DNA of 64,000 nt from contig JAAGNR010000039.1 in NCBI GenBank assembly GCA_010435995.1, positions 1 to 64,000 of the forward strand, given 5' to 3'. The notes beneath the pieces are model-generated. The model made no database searches and had not been told where the DNA came from. It was given only the letters and a program-made list of their open reading frames with translations. Within the stretch, counting starts at the first letter, position 1. Every line of letters begins with the position of its first letter. Of the stretch, positions 38,363-46,420 are shown piece after piece. The DNA comes from Ferrovum sp. (GTDB lineage Bacteria > Pseudomonadota > Gammaproteobacteria > Burkholderiales > Ferrovaceae). A program made the position numbers and the translations under genes.

Positions 38363-39544
38363 TTATTTCACCCTAGAAAATCCAGCAATCATAAAATAGC
38401 ACGCCACTGGGATCAATAGCGCTGAAGAAAGCGTCGCATGATCCGCTACGGCACCCGTCAACAGTGGAATGACAGCACCACCGACGATGGCCATGCACAG
38501 CAGGCCAGACCCTTTAGCAGCAGCACTGCCCAGTCCTTCCAGCGTCAGGGAAAAAATAACGGGGAACATGATGGAGTTAAACAGTCCCACCCCGATCAAA
38601 GTGACCGCCGCCAAAACCCCCTGGGTCAGGGATGAAGTCAGGACCAATACGCTCGCGCAGCCTGCACAAACCCCCAGCACACGCTGCGCAGACACTCGTG
38701 ACAGGACCCATGCACCCAAAAATCGGCCCGCCATGGCCCCCCCCCAATATAAACTCACCAGACTTCCTGCCACAGGAGCTTTCACACCCAGAACCGAATT
38801 CTGCATCAGATAATTGGCCAACAAACTCCCCAGCGTGACTTCCGCTCCCACATAGGAAAAAATTGCACACCACCCAAAGAAGAATCGCGGAACCCTGAAG
38901 AGACCCCAGTCCACCTCAGAGGAAGAATCCTGCAATTCGGGAATGGCGACGGAATTCCGCCCCATCCAAAACAGCCCAGCCAATCCCGCCAAAACCACGG
39001 CAATGACCATAAAGGGCCAGCGCATGGGGTCCATATTCATAAAGGTGGCTTGACGCAGTATGACGGCTGCGCCAATGAGCGGCCCCAAAGTGGTTCCCAA
39101 AGAATTAAATGCCTGAGCCAGAGTCAACCGGCTATATGCCAGCACCGAGGGACCCAGTCCCAATACCAAGGGATTAATGGCAACCTGAAGCAAGGTGATC
39201 CCCGCTGACAAAATGAAGAGCGCCCCAAGAAACCAGGGAAACTGACGAAAATGGGTGGCGGGAATAAACAGCAGACACCCGAGAATGGCAATGGACAGTC
39301 CCAATACAATACTGCGTATGAAACCAAACCGAACCAACCACTGCCCTGCAGGCAAAGAAAACACTAGGTAACCGATAAAAAAACTGAACTGCGTCAATAA
39401 AACTTCAGCATATCCTAGAGAAAACAGCTCCTTGAGTTTTGGTACCAACGAATCAATCAAGACGGTTGCCATCCCCCAGCAAAAAAAAACGCTGATTACC
39501 CCCATCATCCAGCGTTGCTGCTCAGAATTCCGCTCGGGACTCAC
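38363..39544 (-). CDS. MFS sugar transporter (FucP-like)
   Basis: A 393-residue transporter with 12 predicted membrane helices, resembling the FucP/glucose-galactose MFS family. The start is taken as GTG 39544, which overlaps the stop of the beta-glucosidase gene (GTGA) and has GAGG five bases upstream; a much longer in-frame reading would overlap that gene by over 140 bp without a ribosome site. Position suggests it takes up the monosaccharide freed by the beta-glucosidase. Confidence 0.82.
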   Translation of the reverse strand: MSPERNSEQQRWMMGVISVFFCWGMATVLIDSLVPKLKELFSLGYAEVLLTQFSFFIGYLVFSLPAGQWLVRFGFIRSIVLGLSIAILGCLLFIPATHFRQFPWFLGALFILSAGITLLQVAINPLVLGLGPSVLAYSRLTLAQAFNSLGTTLGPLIGAAVILRQATFMNMDPMRWPFMVIAVVLAGLAGLFWMGRNSVAIPELQDSSSEVDWGLFRVPRFFFGWCAIFSYVGAEVTLGSLLANYLMQNSVLGVKAPVAGSLVSLYWGGAMAGRFLGAWVLSRVSAQRVLGVCAGCASVLVLTSSLTQGVLAAVTLIGVGLFNSIMFPVIFSLTLEGLGSAAAKGSGLLCMAIVGGAVIPLLTGAVADHATLSSALLIPVACYFMIAGFSRVK

Positions 39545-40920
39545 ACCGACCTCGGGAGTGGCACCAGTCGATTCTGGCGTGCAATTTCCCCCAGATACGT
39601 CGCACTGGGTTTGATATGACGCTGAAAGGTTTGGCGATCCACTGCCACCAGACCAAAACGTGGACGGTACCCCTCTAGCCACTCGAAATTATCCAGTAAG
39701 GACCAATGGACATATCCGCGCACATCGATGCCAGACAGTAAACATCGAGCCACTCCTGCCACGGCACGATGAATATAGGTGACACGACGGCTGTCATCCG
39801 TCGTTGCCACCCCGTTTTCCGTAACATACAGAGGAAGTTTCAGATGTGCGTGGGTATAACGGATAACCCCTTCCAACGCTTCAGGATAGAACTCATAGCC
39901 CATATCTGTGAGCGGCATCCCTGGTTCTGGCGGCAACCGCCCGTATTTGCCTATTCGCGCCCGCGAATAGGCTTGCACCCCCAAAAAATCAGCATGTCGT
40001 CGCGCCATATCAAACCACGGCTCATACGCCAAACGGCGTTTGCGTTCGAGCATGGCTTCGGCCCCAGGCCCTACTGCCTGATCGTCTTCCATGGCCAGAG
40101 AAACTCCCACCGGAAGATTGGGCCGTACCGTCTTGATGGCCTCATAGGCGGCCTGATGGGCCGCCAGCAATCCTTGACGGATTGGCTCCATATCGCCGAA
40201 GACCCAGGAAGAAAACCGCCCTGTCCCCACCCGTTCTCCCGCTTTACGGATGATTTCCTGATCCTTGATCGTACCCAGCTTACTTTGTTCCAGACCGGGA
40301 ATTCCAAACAGCAACTGCATCAAGTTAGGCTCATTCAGGGTTGTGGCATAACTCATCCATTCACCGAGATGGCGCATCACCCAACCGCAATAGCGCGCAA
40401 ATAGCCGACTCGACTCAGGATGTTCCCATCCTCCCAACCCTGCAAACCAGCGTGGCGTAGTGAAATGATTGAAAGTCACCATAGCATGGACACCATGTCG
40501 CTGGCAGGATTCCAGCACACGCCGATAGTGATCGATTTGTGCCCGAGAAAACTGCCCTGCTTCAGGCTCAACGCGTGACCATTCTATGGAGAAACGAAAG
40601 GTATTGAGCCCCAGATCAGACAACATGGCGATATCCTGATCGAATAAATAGTAGTGATCACACGCATCACCCGAAGGTTCATCGAACAGAGTCGGCTCCA
40701 TGTTTTCCAGCAACCAGGAGTCACTGTTGATATTCCCACCTTCCACCTGATGTCCCGCCGTCGCTGCCCCCCATAAAAACCCATAGGGAAACTCGGCAGC
40801 CACCCCGCTCATGGCTTGCCCTGCGTTGGGCAATAACGTTGCAGACAACGCAGCGCCTCCCGCCAAAAGCAACTGCCGGCGCTGCCGCTGTAGTTCGGTT
40901 AAACCTGCTTTATTCCCCAT
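39541..40920 (-). CDS. Glycoside hydrolase family 1 beta-glucosidase with Tat-like signal
   Basis: A 459-residue GH1 enzyme. The acid/base Glu197 (TLNEP) and nucleophile Glu368 (YVTENG) are intact. Residues 1-36 look like a twin-arginine signal: RQRRQLLLAGGAAL with Arg14-Arg15, a hydrophobic core and an AGQA end. GH1 enzymes are mostly cytoplasmic, so export is unusual. It would release terminal beta-linked glucose or galactose outside the inner membrane. It heads the run with the MFS and sulfotransferase genes. Confidence 0.88.
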   Translation of the reverse strand: MGNKAGLTELQRQRRQLLLAGGAALSATLLPNAGQAMSGVAAEFPYGFLWGAATAGHQVEGGNINSDSWLLENMEPTLFDEPSGDACDHYYLFDQDIAMLSDLGLNTFRFSIEWSRVEPEAGQFSRAQIDHYRRVLESCQRHGVHAMVTFNHFTTPRWFAGLGGWEHPESSRLFARYCGWVMRHLGEWMSYATTLNEPNLMQLLFGIPGLEQSKLGTIKDQEIIRKAGERVGTGRFSSWVFGDMEPIRQGLLAAHQAAYEAIKTVRPNLPVGVSLAMEDDQAVGPGAEAMLERKRRLAYEPWFDMARRHADFLGVQAYSRARIGKYGRLPPEPGMPLTDMGYEFYPEALEGVIRYTHAHLKLPLYVTENGVATTDDSRRVTYIHRAVAGVARCLLSGIDVRGYVHWSLLDNFEWLEGYRPRFGLVAVDRQTFQRHIKPSATYLGEIARQNRLVPLPRSV

Positions 40921-41114
40921 GTCACTGCACCCTCTTTGCTTGGTAATTGCGTCAGTATAACCATAGTCAAGAAACCCATACAGCGGGAGTAGACGGTCAT
41001 AATCCAGTCAGGTATCCTGCAGGTTTATGTTCCATTTTGTGGCTCCGATTAGGATTTCGTCAAAGGTTGTAACGGGGGCACAGAACACATCCAATCGACA
41101 GGAGTTCCTTCACC

Positions 41115-41531
41115 ATGGGCATTCAGTTTATTTTCTTTGACCAAAGCTTTTGTGATCGCTTTCTGAATTTCGTCACTTCCCATGGCATTCCTGGCAAGAC
41201 ATACAAACAGGAACCGGAAGGATTTGTGGTTGAAATCCCGGACGACCTGGAGGAATCTGTATTTGACCTCATCGAAGAGGAGTACAACGACATCGTGGAA
41301 GCGCAAGTGATGCATGCCAACGCCGAAGACGAACAAGCCTTTCAGGTCTTGGGCATCTCCGTCACAGGGGTAGATGGCAAACCCCAACTCATTCGCATCA
41401 AGGGCGCTTTAGGACGGCGGCTGTCAAAACACTTCACTCCGGATGAAATTCACGGTTTGGTCACAGAGATTATCGACAGCTACACTGCCCCCACCGATGC
41501 ACCGCTGTGCCACCCCAGCACAGCGGATTAG
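41115..41531 (+). CDS. Conserved-looking protein of unknown function
   Basis: A 138-residue soluble acidic protein with no signal or membrane segment. AGGAG lies 10 bases before the ATG. The N-terminal 70 residues alternate strands and acidic helices (EIPDDLEESVFDLIEEEYNDI); the C-terminal part (KHFTPDEIHGLVTEIID) is helical. I do not recognise it. It is a single gene, divergent from the beta-glucosidase and converging on the SDR. Confidence 0.6.
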   Translation: MGIQFIFFDQSFCDRFLNFVTSHGIPGKTYKQEPEGFVVEIPDDLEESVFDLIEEEYNDIVEAQVMHANAEDEQAFQVLGISVTGVDGKPQLIRIKGALGRRLSKHFTPDEIHGLVTEIIDSYTAPTDAPLCHPSTAD

Positions 41532-41570
41532 TCTGGCCCAATCAAAAACCCACAAGCCCAGCTTTGGACC

Positions 41571-42323
41571 TCAAGGATAGTCTTGCCGAGTAGGCCTGAC
41601 CAGGATGTCGCTGATATGCACGTGGGGGGGGCGACTGACGATAAAATTGATGGCACTGGCGACATCTTCCCCATGCAGCAAGGGACCGAATTTTTGGTCA
41701 AAGTGTTGCACCATGTCATCACTATAGCCTGCCCCTTCCTGAAAACCACTGACCACAATTCCCGGTTCAATCAAGGAAACTCGAATTCCTTTGGGCCCTA
41801 CCTCACGGCGCAATCCTTCGGCCAGTGCATGCACGGCAAACTTGGTGGCCCCATAGACAGCACTGAAAGGGGAAATATGACGGCCAACGACGGAACCAAT
41901 AATAACGATATCGGCGGCTTTTTGGGGATACTGGACCTCTTCCAGCATTTTTCTGGCGGCTTTCTGCAAAAGCGCCAAAGTCGCCGTGACATTCAATTTC
42001 AGGATTTCCTCAAATTTTGAGAGATCCGCCTCTGTCACCGCCCCTCCAAGACCACGGCCTGCGTTAGCCACAACAATGTCTGCGGGTTGACCAAAACGCT
42101 CCTGTGCCAGAGCGAACCACCGCTCCTGCAATACTGGGTCCGTAGCATCTCCCGCTGCAGCCACAAATAACGGCCCCAATTCCTGTTCGAGAGCACGCAA
42201 TTTATCGGCATTGCGAGCATTCCCCACTACGCCGTACCCATGAGCAATAAATTGCCGAGCCGTGGCTTCCCCTATGCCCGAAGAGGCCCCTGTGATGATG
42301 GCAACACGCGAAATGTGATTCAT
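41571..42323 (-). CDS. Short-chain dehydrogenase/reductase in the ArsR-ene-reductase operon
   Basis: A 250-residue classical SDR: TGASSGIG (11-18), NAG (87-89), Ser144, Tyr157 and Lys161. It resembles YdfG-type enzymes that reduce carbonyls or hydroxy acids. AGGAGG precedes the start. It follows the ene-reductase by 30 bases, so both should answer to the same repressor and may detoxify reactive carbonyls together. Confidence 0.85.
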   Translation of the reverse strand: MNHISRVAIITGASSGIGEATARQFIAHGYGVVGNARNADKLRALEQELGPLFVAAAGDATDPVLQERWFALAQERFGQPADIVVANAGRGLGGAVTEADLSKFEEILKLNVTATLALLQKAARKMLEEVQYPQKAADIVIIGSVVGRHISPFSAVYGATKFAVHALAEGLRREVGPKGIRVSLIEPGIVVSGFQEGAGYSDDMVQHFDQKFGPLLHGEDVASAINFIVSRPPHVHISDILVRPTRQDYP

Positions 42324-42353
42324 AAATCCCTCCTGGAAAACCAGCCTGTTGAT

Positions 42354-43442
42354 TTAGGCAAATTCTGGCGACATACACGGATAATCGGTATAACCCACAC
42401 GCGGGTCTGCTTGACCGTAACCATAAAAAGTCTCTGGATGAAAGGGGTTCAAAGCCACATTCTGTTTCAAACGTTGAAACAAGTCCGGATTGGCAATGAA
42501 TGCCTTCCCAAAAGAAACGGCATCGGCCTGCCCATGGGCAATGGCCTGCTGAGCCGTATCCCGATCGAAGCCCTCATTGGCAATGAGCACTCCGCCAAAC
42601 CGCCGTTTCAGTTCCGGACTGATACTATCCGGCCCTTGATGTTCACGGGTAAAGATGAAAGCAATACCGCGTTTAGCCAACTCATCCGCCACATAACCGA
42701 AAGTGTGGCTCGGATTGGAATCCCCCATGCTGTTGGAATCTCCTCGGGGAGCCAAATGAACTCCCACCCGTCCAGCACCCCACACCGACACAACAGCATC
42801 AGTCACCTCCAGCAAAAGACGCGCACGATTCTCCACAGGACCTCCATAGGCATCCTGGCGCAAATTGGTACTATCCTGCAAAAACTGATCCAGTAAATAA
42901 CCGTTGGCGGCATGTATCTCAACCCCGTCAAAACCCGCACTTTTGGCATTGACTGCTCCCAGCCGGTACGCCTCAACAATCCCCGAAATTTCATGCAACT
43001 CCAGGGCACGAGGAGTCAAGTAATCGCGCAGCGGACGTAATAAACTGACATGACCACTGGGGGCCACTGCGCTGGGAGCTACAGGCAGATCACCGTTCAA
43101 GTAAACCGGATGGGAAATTCTGCCCACATGCCACAACTGAGAAAAAATAATACCTCCCTCTTGATGAACGGCTTGGGTGATCAACTTCCACCCGTCTACT
43201 TGGGCTTCAGTCCAGATCCCCGGAGTATCCGGATAACCCACGCCTTGTGGAGACACCGCGGTGGCTTCGGCCAATATCATCCCGGCACTGGCCCGTTGCG
43301 CATAATACTCAGCCATCAAAGGATTCGGTACGCGCCCAGCACTGGCCCGGCAGCGAGTTAAAGGGGCCATGATGACGCGATTGGAAAGGGTCAAATCGCC
43401 GACTTTGAGGGGTTCAAATAATGTATTCAATGGTTTCTCCAT
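42354..43442 (-). CDS. Old yellow enzyme family ene-reductase (NemA-like)
   Basis: A 362-residue FMN enzyme with a TIM barrel. The substrate-binding pair His177 and Asn180 and Tyr182 lie in EIHAANGYLLDQF, and FMN-binding segments MAPLTRCRA and the late FGKAFIANPDL are present. It reduces activated alkenes, quinones or nitro compounds with NAD(P)H. It lies 16 bases after the ArsR-type gene in one operon. Confidence 0.9.
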   Translation of the reverse strand: MEKPLNTLFEPLKVGDLTLSNRVIMAPLTRCRASAGRVPNPLMAEYYAQRASAGMILAEATAVSPQGVGYPDTPGIWTEAQVDGWKLITQAVHQEGGIIFSQLWHVGRISHPVYLNGDLPVAPSAVAPSGHVSLLRPLRDYLTPRALELHEISGIVEAYRLGAVNAKSAGFDGVEIHAANGYLLDQFLQDSTNLRQDAYGGPVENRARLLLEVTDAVVSVWGAGRVGVHLAPRGDSNSMGDSNPSHTFGYVADELAKRGIAFIFTREHQGPDSISPELKRRFGGVLIANEGFDRDTAQQAIAHGQADAVSFGKAFIANPDLFQRLKQNVALNPFHPETFYGYGQADPRVGYTDYPCMSPEFA

Positions 43443-43458
43443 ACTGGATGATGTGAAA

Positions 43459-43767
43459 TTAAAGTTCTGTAGTAATTCTGTTAAGAAATTCTTCGATCAT
43501 AGATTCGTTACGCACATAAAATATCCATTGCCCCACCTTCTTGGTCGTAACCAGCCCGGCCCGCTGCAAAATGGCCAAATGAGTCGACATGGTGGATTGG
43601 GACAAACTGGCTTTTTCGAAAATTTTTCCCGCACACACCCCCAGTTCGAAGGAATGAACCTGAGCAGGAAAGGAAACTTCGGGAGTTTTGAGCCAGACCA
43701 AGATTTCACGGCGCAGGGGATGAGCCAACGCCTTGATGATCTCGTCCATATCGGGTGAATTCAACAT
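43459..43767 (-). CDS. ArsR-family repressor
   Basis: A 102-residue winged-helix regulator (IIKALAHPLRREILVWL, SLSQSTMSTHLAILQRAGLV, KVGQWIFYVRN). It has a single cysteine (in GVCAGKIF) and no metal-binding CxC, so it is more likely redox or electrophile responsive, or dimer controlled, than an arsenic sensor. The short start at 43767 is chosen because the DNA upstream is operator-like, not coding. It should repress its own operon, including the ene-reductase and SDR. Confidence 0.82.
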   Translation of the reverse strand: MLNSPDMDEIIKALAHPLRREILVWLKTPEVSFPAQVHSFELGVCAGKIFEKASLSQSTMSTHLAILQRAGLVTTKKVGQWIFYVRNESMIEEFLNRITTEL

Positions 43768-43780
43768 GACCGAACCGTGT

Positions 43781-43822
43781 ATTTCTATAAAAGTAGAAAT
43801 ATAGTTCGTTTTTAATAGAAAT
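43781..43822. promoter_or_regulatory. Candidate operator of the ArsR-type repressor
   Basis: A perfect inverted repeat ATTTCTA (43781-43787) and TAGAAAT (43794-43800) with a 6-base spacer lies 14 bp upstream of the ArsR-type start codon. A third TAGAAAT half-site occurs at 43816-43822. This fits autorepression of the arsR/ene-reductase/SDR operon. Confidence 0.7.
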
Positions 43823-44099
43823 GCAAGCAGGGTACTATCCATGGGTGTAGCGCAGGACGGGTTACGACTCAACAAGCAAGTCTATAATCCTGTGTCGGCA
43901 TTCAATTCCGCAAGTGGTCCAGCAGAAGTTTTTACTTGCCTTGGCCCAACTGCATCTTATTAAATCTCATGCGGTTTATGTTAATGAGGCGCGTACGCCG
44001 GCACTAAAATCCAGTACAATTTCACTCAGGATTTTCTGAAGCGCAATGACTAAAAATCTCAACATACCCTGAGTAATCATTCCGTTGCGCAATATAATG
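43823..44099. other. Gap of about 280 bp between the ArsR operator and the next plus-strand gene
   Basis: No ORF or RNA gene is recognisable. A TATAAT at 44093-44098 runs into the ATG codons of the next gene and could be its -10, which would favour a start slightly further downstream. Nothing else stands out. Confidence 0.4.
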
Positions 44100-44447
44100 A
44101 TGGAGATTATCTTGAAATCGAAAAAAATTTTCGCCAAACCCGCTGTCATTTGTGGCCTTGCTTTGTTGGCATCGTCTGCCGCATACGCTGATCCCTATGG
44201 CCCACCACCAGTGTATCCAGAAGGGCAAGGTTTTTCTGCCAGAAAGGACAACATTCTGGCAAGGTTACAAGAACGACAAAGCGCGATTCAACAAGCAATT
44301 CAGTGTGTCAGCAACGCTCAACAACCACAGGCATTAAAAGTTTGCATGCAACAACTGCGCAGTCAGATGCCCGGTCCCGGACAAAACCCGAACCCGCAAA
44401 ATCAGGTTCCGAACGAGCAAAACAATGGACAGCTTAACCGGCACTGA
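44100..44447 (+). CDS. Small exported protein of unknown function
   Basis: About 115 residues with a signal peptide (n-region LKSKKIFAK, hydrophobic core, ending AYA) and a mature part rich in Pro, Gln and Asn with two cysteines (QCVSNA and VCMQQ). The start is uncertain: ATG 44097 or 44100, or TTG 44112 behind a GGAG site, which would also clear the TATAAT at 44093-44098. No family recognised. A periplasmic, mostly disordered protein is likely. Confidence 0.6.
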   Translation: MEIILKSKKIFAKPAVICGLALLASSAAYADPYGPPPVYPEGQGFSARKDNILARLQERQSAIQQAIQCVSNAQQPQALKVCMQQLRSQMPGPGQNPNPQNQVPNEQNNGQLNRH

Positions 44448-44491
44448 TAGATATCAGTACGCCCGTGTGGCGTCATGACGTAAAGCGTGTT

Positions 44492-44520
44492 TTGAATTGT
44501 ATGCGTTTTTGTATTACAAT
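44492..44520 (+). promoter_or_regulatory. Promoter with operator palindrome for the toxin-antitoxin pair
   Basis: TTGAAT (44492-44497), a 17-base spacer and TACAAT (44515-44520) form a good sigma70 promoter. A perfect palindrome TTGTA-T-TACAA (44509-44519) overlaps the -10, a typical place for binding by a ribbon-helix-helix antitoxin in autorepression. Confidence 0.65.
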
Positions 44521-44553
44521 GTGAGTCACAAATAGCAGTTCATAGGAGATGAT

Positions 44554-44859
44554 ATGGCGACCCTGACCTTACGCTTGCCGGATAATCTGGACCGACAATT
44601 AACCGCACTGGCGGCACAGACCCACCAGAATCGTTCCGAGATGGCGCGCACGGCATTGGAGAAATTTCTGCGCGAGTTGGAACGCAAACAATTGATGGAT
44701 GCGCTGGTTGCCGAAGCCAAAGCCGCATATGCGGATGAAGCCGTGCGCCAACACGCGCGCGAAATTGCGGAGGAGTTTTTGCCGTTGGATAACGAAGCAC
44801 TGGATATCGCCGAAGGCCGCAAGCCAGGCGACCCTGAGCCTGAGCAGTGGTGGAAATGA
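44554..44859 (+). CDS. Ribbon-helix-helix antitoxin (CopG-like)
   Basis: A 101-residue antitoxin. Residues 1-45 form a ribbon-helix-helix DNA-binding domain (ATLTLRLPDNLDRQLTALAA), and the acidic C-terminal tail (about 60-101, ending EPEQWWK) would wrap the toxin. AGGAG precedes the start. It overlaps the MazF-type toxin gene by 4 bp (ATGA). Confidence 0.85.
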   Translation: MATLTLRLPDNLDRQLTALAAQTHQNRSEMARTALEKFLRELERKQLMDALVAEAKAAYADEAVRQHAREIAEEFLPLDNEALDIAEGRKPGDPEPEQWWK

Positions 44860-45221
44860 TGCGGCGTGGCGAGATATGGGTAGCCAACCTGAACCCCGGT
44901 CGCGGGCGGGAGATCGGCAAGATCCGACCGGTGCTGGTTTTGCAGGCCGATGAGCTGAGCGCAATCGGCACACCCATGGTTGTCATTCTGCCGATTACAA
45001 CGCAGGTGTATCCCGACTATAGCGTTTGGCGAGTATCAGTTCGTGCCAAAGGTCGTTTGCTGGTGGATTGCCAGGTGGTCGTGGATCAACCCCGCGCGCT
45101 GGATCGTGAGCGCTTTGGAGAGGGGCCACTGACCACATTGAACGAAGAGGAAATGGCAAACGTCGAGCGCGCCTTTCTGGGTGTTTGCGGCATGGCGCAA
45201 TACCTTACCCCGCAGCACTGA
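44856..45221 (+). CDS. MazF/PemK-type toxin endoribonuclease
   Basis: A 121-residue toxin of the MazF/PemK fold: RRGEIWVANLNPGRGREIGKIRPVLVLQ (the GEIW start and RPVLVLQ core) and VILPITTQV are typical. It would cleave mRNA at short motifs unless held by the antitoxin. The reading frame is intact. Start at ATG 44856, overlapping the antitoxin stop; ATG 44859 is also possible. Its 3' end overlaps the decayed cas4 gene by 17 bp, which suggests the pair was inserted next to an already damaged cas4, or joined to it by deletion. Confidence 0.88.
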   Translation: MMRRGEIWVANLNPGRGREIGKIRPVLVLQADELSAIGTPMVVILPITTQVYPDYSVWRVSVRAKGRLLVDCQVVVDQPRALDRERFGEGPLTTLNEEEMANVERAFLGVCGMAQYLTPQH

Positions 45222-45677
45222 ACAATTCCTCACGCAAGCGCTTCAGCCTTTGTCGTTCCGCCAGCGCCTCAGGCTGGCAAATATCTTTCAGCGAACACTC
45301 CCGGCAGCGGGCATCGTTCACCGGCGGCGGGAGTCTCCCCGAGGCCAGCATGGCGCGAATAGCATCGGCGGTTTCCTCCACCCGTTGCCTGAGTTCCGGC
45401 GTGATGGACACTTCTCGCCGCCGGTGGCTGGTAGCATGAAAAATTGCGCCTTTGGGCAAGAGGCGGTTCAGCATTTCTTCCAGGCAAATTGCTTGCGCGG
45501 CGAGCTGGATGTCGTCGTGCAACTTCTGCCGTTTCGCACCGTGCTTAAACTCGACGGGATACACACTGCCGTCCGGATGGAACGCCTGTTCCAGAGAATC
45601 AGCCCGCACTGGCGCGGGCAGTAGATCCAGTGTTGCAGGGCAGAGAGGGCGACAATTTCGTCTGCAGGATTTGCCAC
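45205..45677 (-). pseudogene. cas4: Decayed cas4 (CRISPR-associated Fe-S exonuclease)
   Basis: Two reading frames read together as Cas4. The first (GTG 45677) gives the family N-terminus with the cysteine motif YCPRQCGLI. After about 24 codons a one-base frameshift (near 45605) leads into the second frame: LEQAF then directly HPDGSVYPVEFKHG and the three C-terminal cluster cysteines (CRECSLKDIC). About 50-60 residues expected between, with nuclease motif residues, are missing. Intact Cas4 has about 200 residues. No cas1, cas2 or repeat array is nearby. It starts directly after the hicA stop codon. Confidence 0.75.
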
Positions 45678-45909
45678 TTAATCAAACAATCGCTGGATGA
45701 ATTCATCGCGCGCGAAACCGTGATGCGCGGCTACGCTAACGAGCGTGCCCAGCCCGAACGGGTCGTGATTGTGGATGGTGATGTAATGCTCGCCACAAAC
45801 GGTGCGAGTCAGCCGCAGATGGCAGCCCGTCTGGCGTGTGACGCCGCATCCCATTCGCTCAAGGCGTTTGACCAGATCCCCCACCGAAGAGATCACGCGG
45901 CACTCTCAT
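45678..45909 (-). pseudogene. hicA-like toxin gene broken by a homopolymer frameshift
   Basis: ATG 45909 overlaps the preceding hicB-like stop (ATGA) and gives MRVPRDLFGG, then runs out of frame. The rest of a HicA toxin (from DLVKRLERMG, with RQTGCH and its likely catalytic His) is in another frame. A run of five Gs (CCCCC on plus, 45878-45882) is the break: with four Gs the frame reads through as one HicA of about 77 residues. So this is either a real loss of the toxin or a one-base sequencing error in a homopolymer. Confidence 0.72.
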
Positions 45910-46037
45910 GCCGTCAGCACTTCTTCACGGGTGATGTGCAGGCAGATCAGGTCGGGCAATTTTCCTTCGTCAAAGTGGCAATGCACAGCGTCGCGAACCT
46001 GGGCGTGCAGGCTAGGTAGATCGTCGGGTTTACTCAC
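45906..46037 (-). pseudogene. Truncated hicB-like antitoxin remnant
   Basis: A 43-residue frame from GTG 46037. The end DLPSLHAQVRDAVHCHFDEG and LIRLH-like LICLHITREEVLTA matches the C-terminus of HicB-like antitoxins that pair with HicA toxins, but the 25-30 residues normally before it are missing or degraded; the open frame continues upstream without a start codon. It overlaps hicA by 4 bp. Best read as a remnant. Confidence 0.65.
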
Positions 46038-46420
46038 GGAAAGCCTGGGCCGATCAACAAGCCACCCGATAGCACATGTCGGGAAAATTTTGACATGTCA
46101 TGGACATTACGGGCGAATATTCCTTTCGTAAGAGACGAGCACCGCGTTCCCCCTGAGGGCAATGATAAACAACCGAGCGACACATCCATTTCCTCCCACG
46201 GATAAGTGCATCAATGCTAACTCCGACAAATGTTCTCTGCAAATGAATAATGATACTTCATGGTCTTGAAGCCTATTCACTACCGTTAACACTGGAGAGT
46301 TACCACGGTTCGAGCTTGGATGAAGAGGGATGCCAGTGGACTATTCCGGACCGCAATTCAGGCAAATCACTGTAATTGCAAGGCGTTATGGATATTACCG
46401 GACAACTATGGATGCTAAAT
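46038..46420. other. Gap of about 380 bp between the island and tRNA-Ser
   Basis: No recognisable gene, transposase remnant or hairpin terminator. Short frames on both strands lack ribosome sites and resemble nothing I know. It probably contains degraded island sequence and the 3' flank of tRNA-Ser. I found no direct repeat of the tRNA end here by eye. Confidence 0.4.

Noticed and set aside
38363..39682. 439-residue reading of the MFS transporter
   Set aside because: The first 46 codons overlap the beta-glucosidase gene; the GTG at 39544 has a ribosome site and gives the normal N-terminus.
46107..46292. 61-codon minus frame as a transposase remnant
   Set aside because: No catalytic motif or terminal inverted repeat could be found, so there is no support for a mobile element.
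45205..46420. CRISPR array beside the cas4 remnant
   Set aside because: No regularly spaced direct repeats of 25-37 bases were seen in this stretch or elsewhere in the window.
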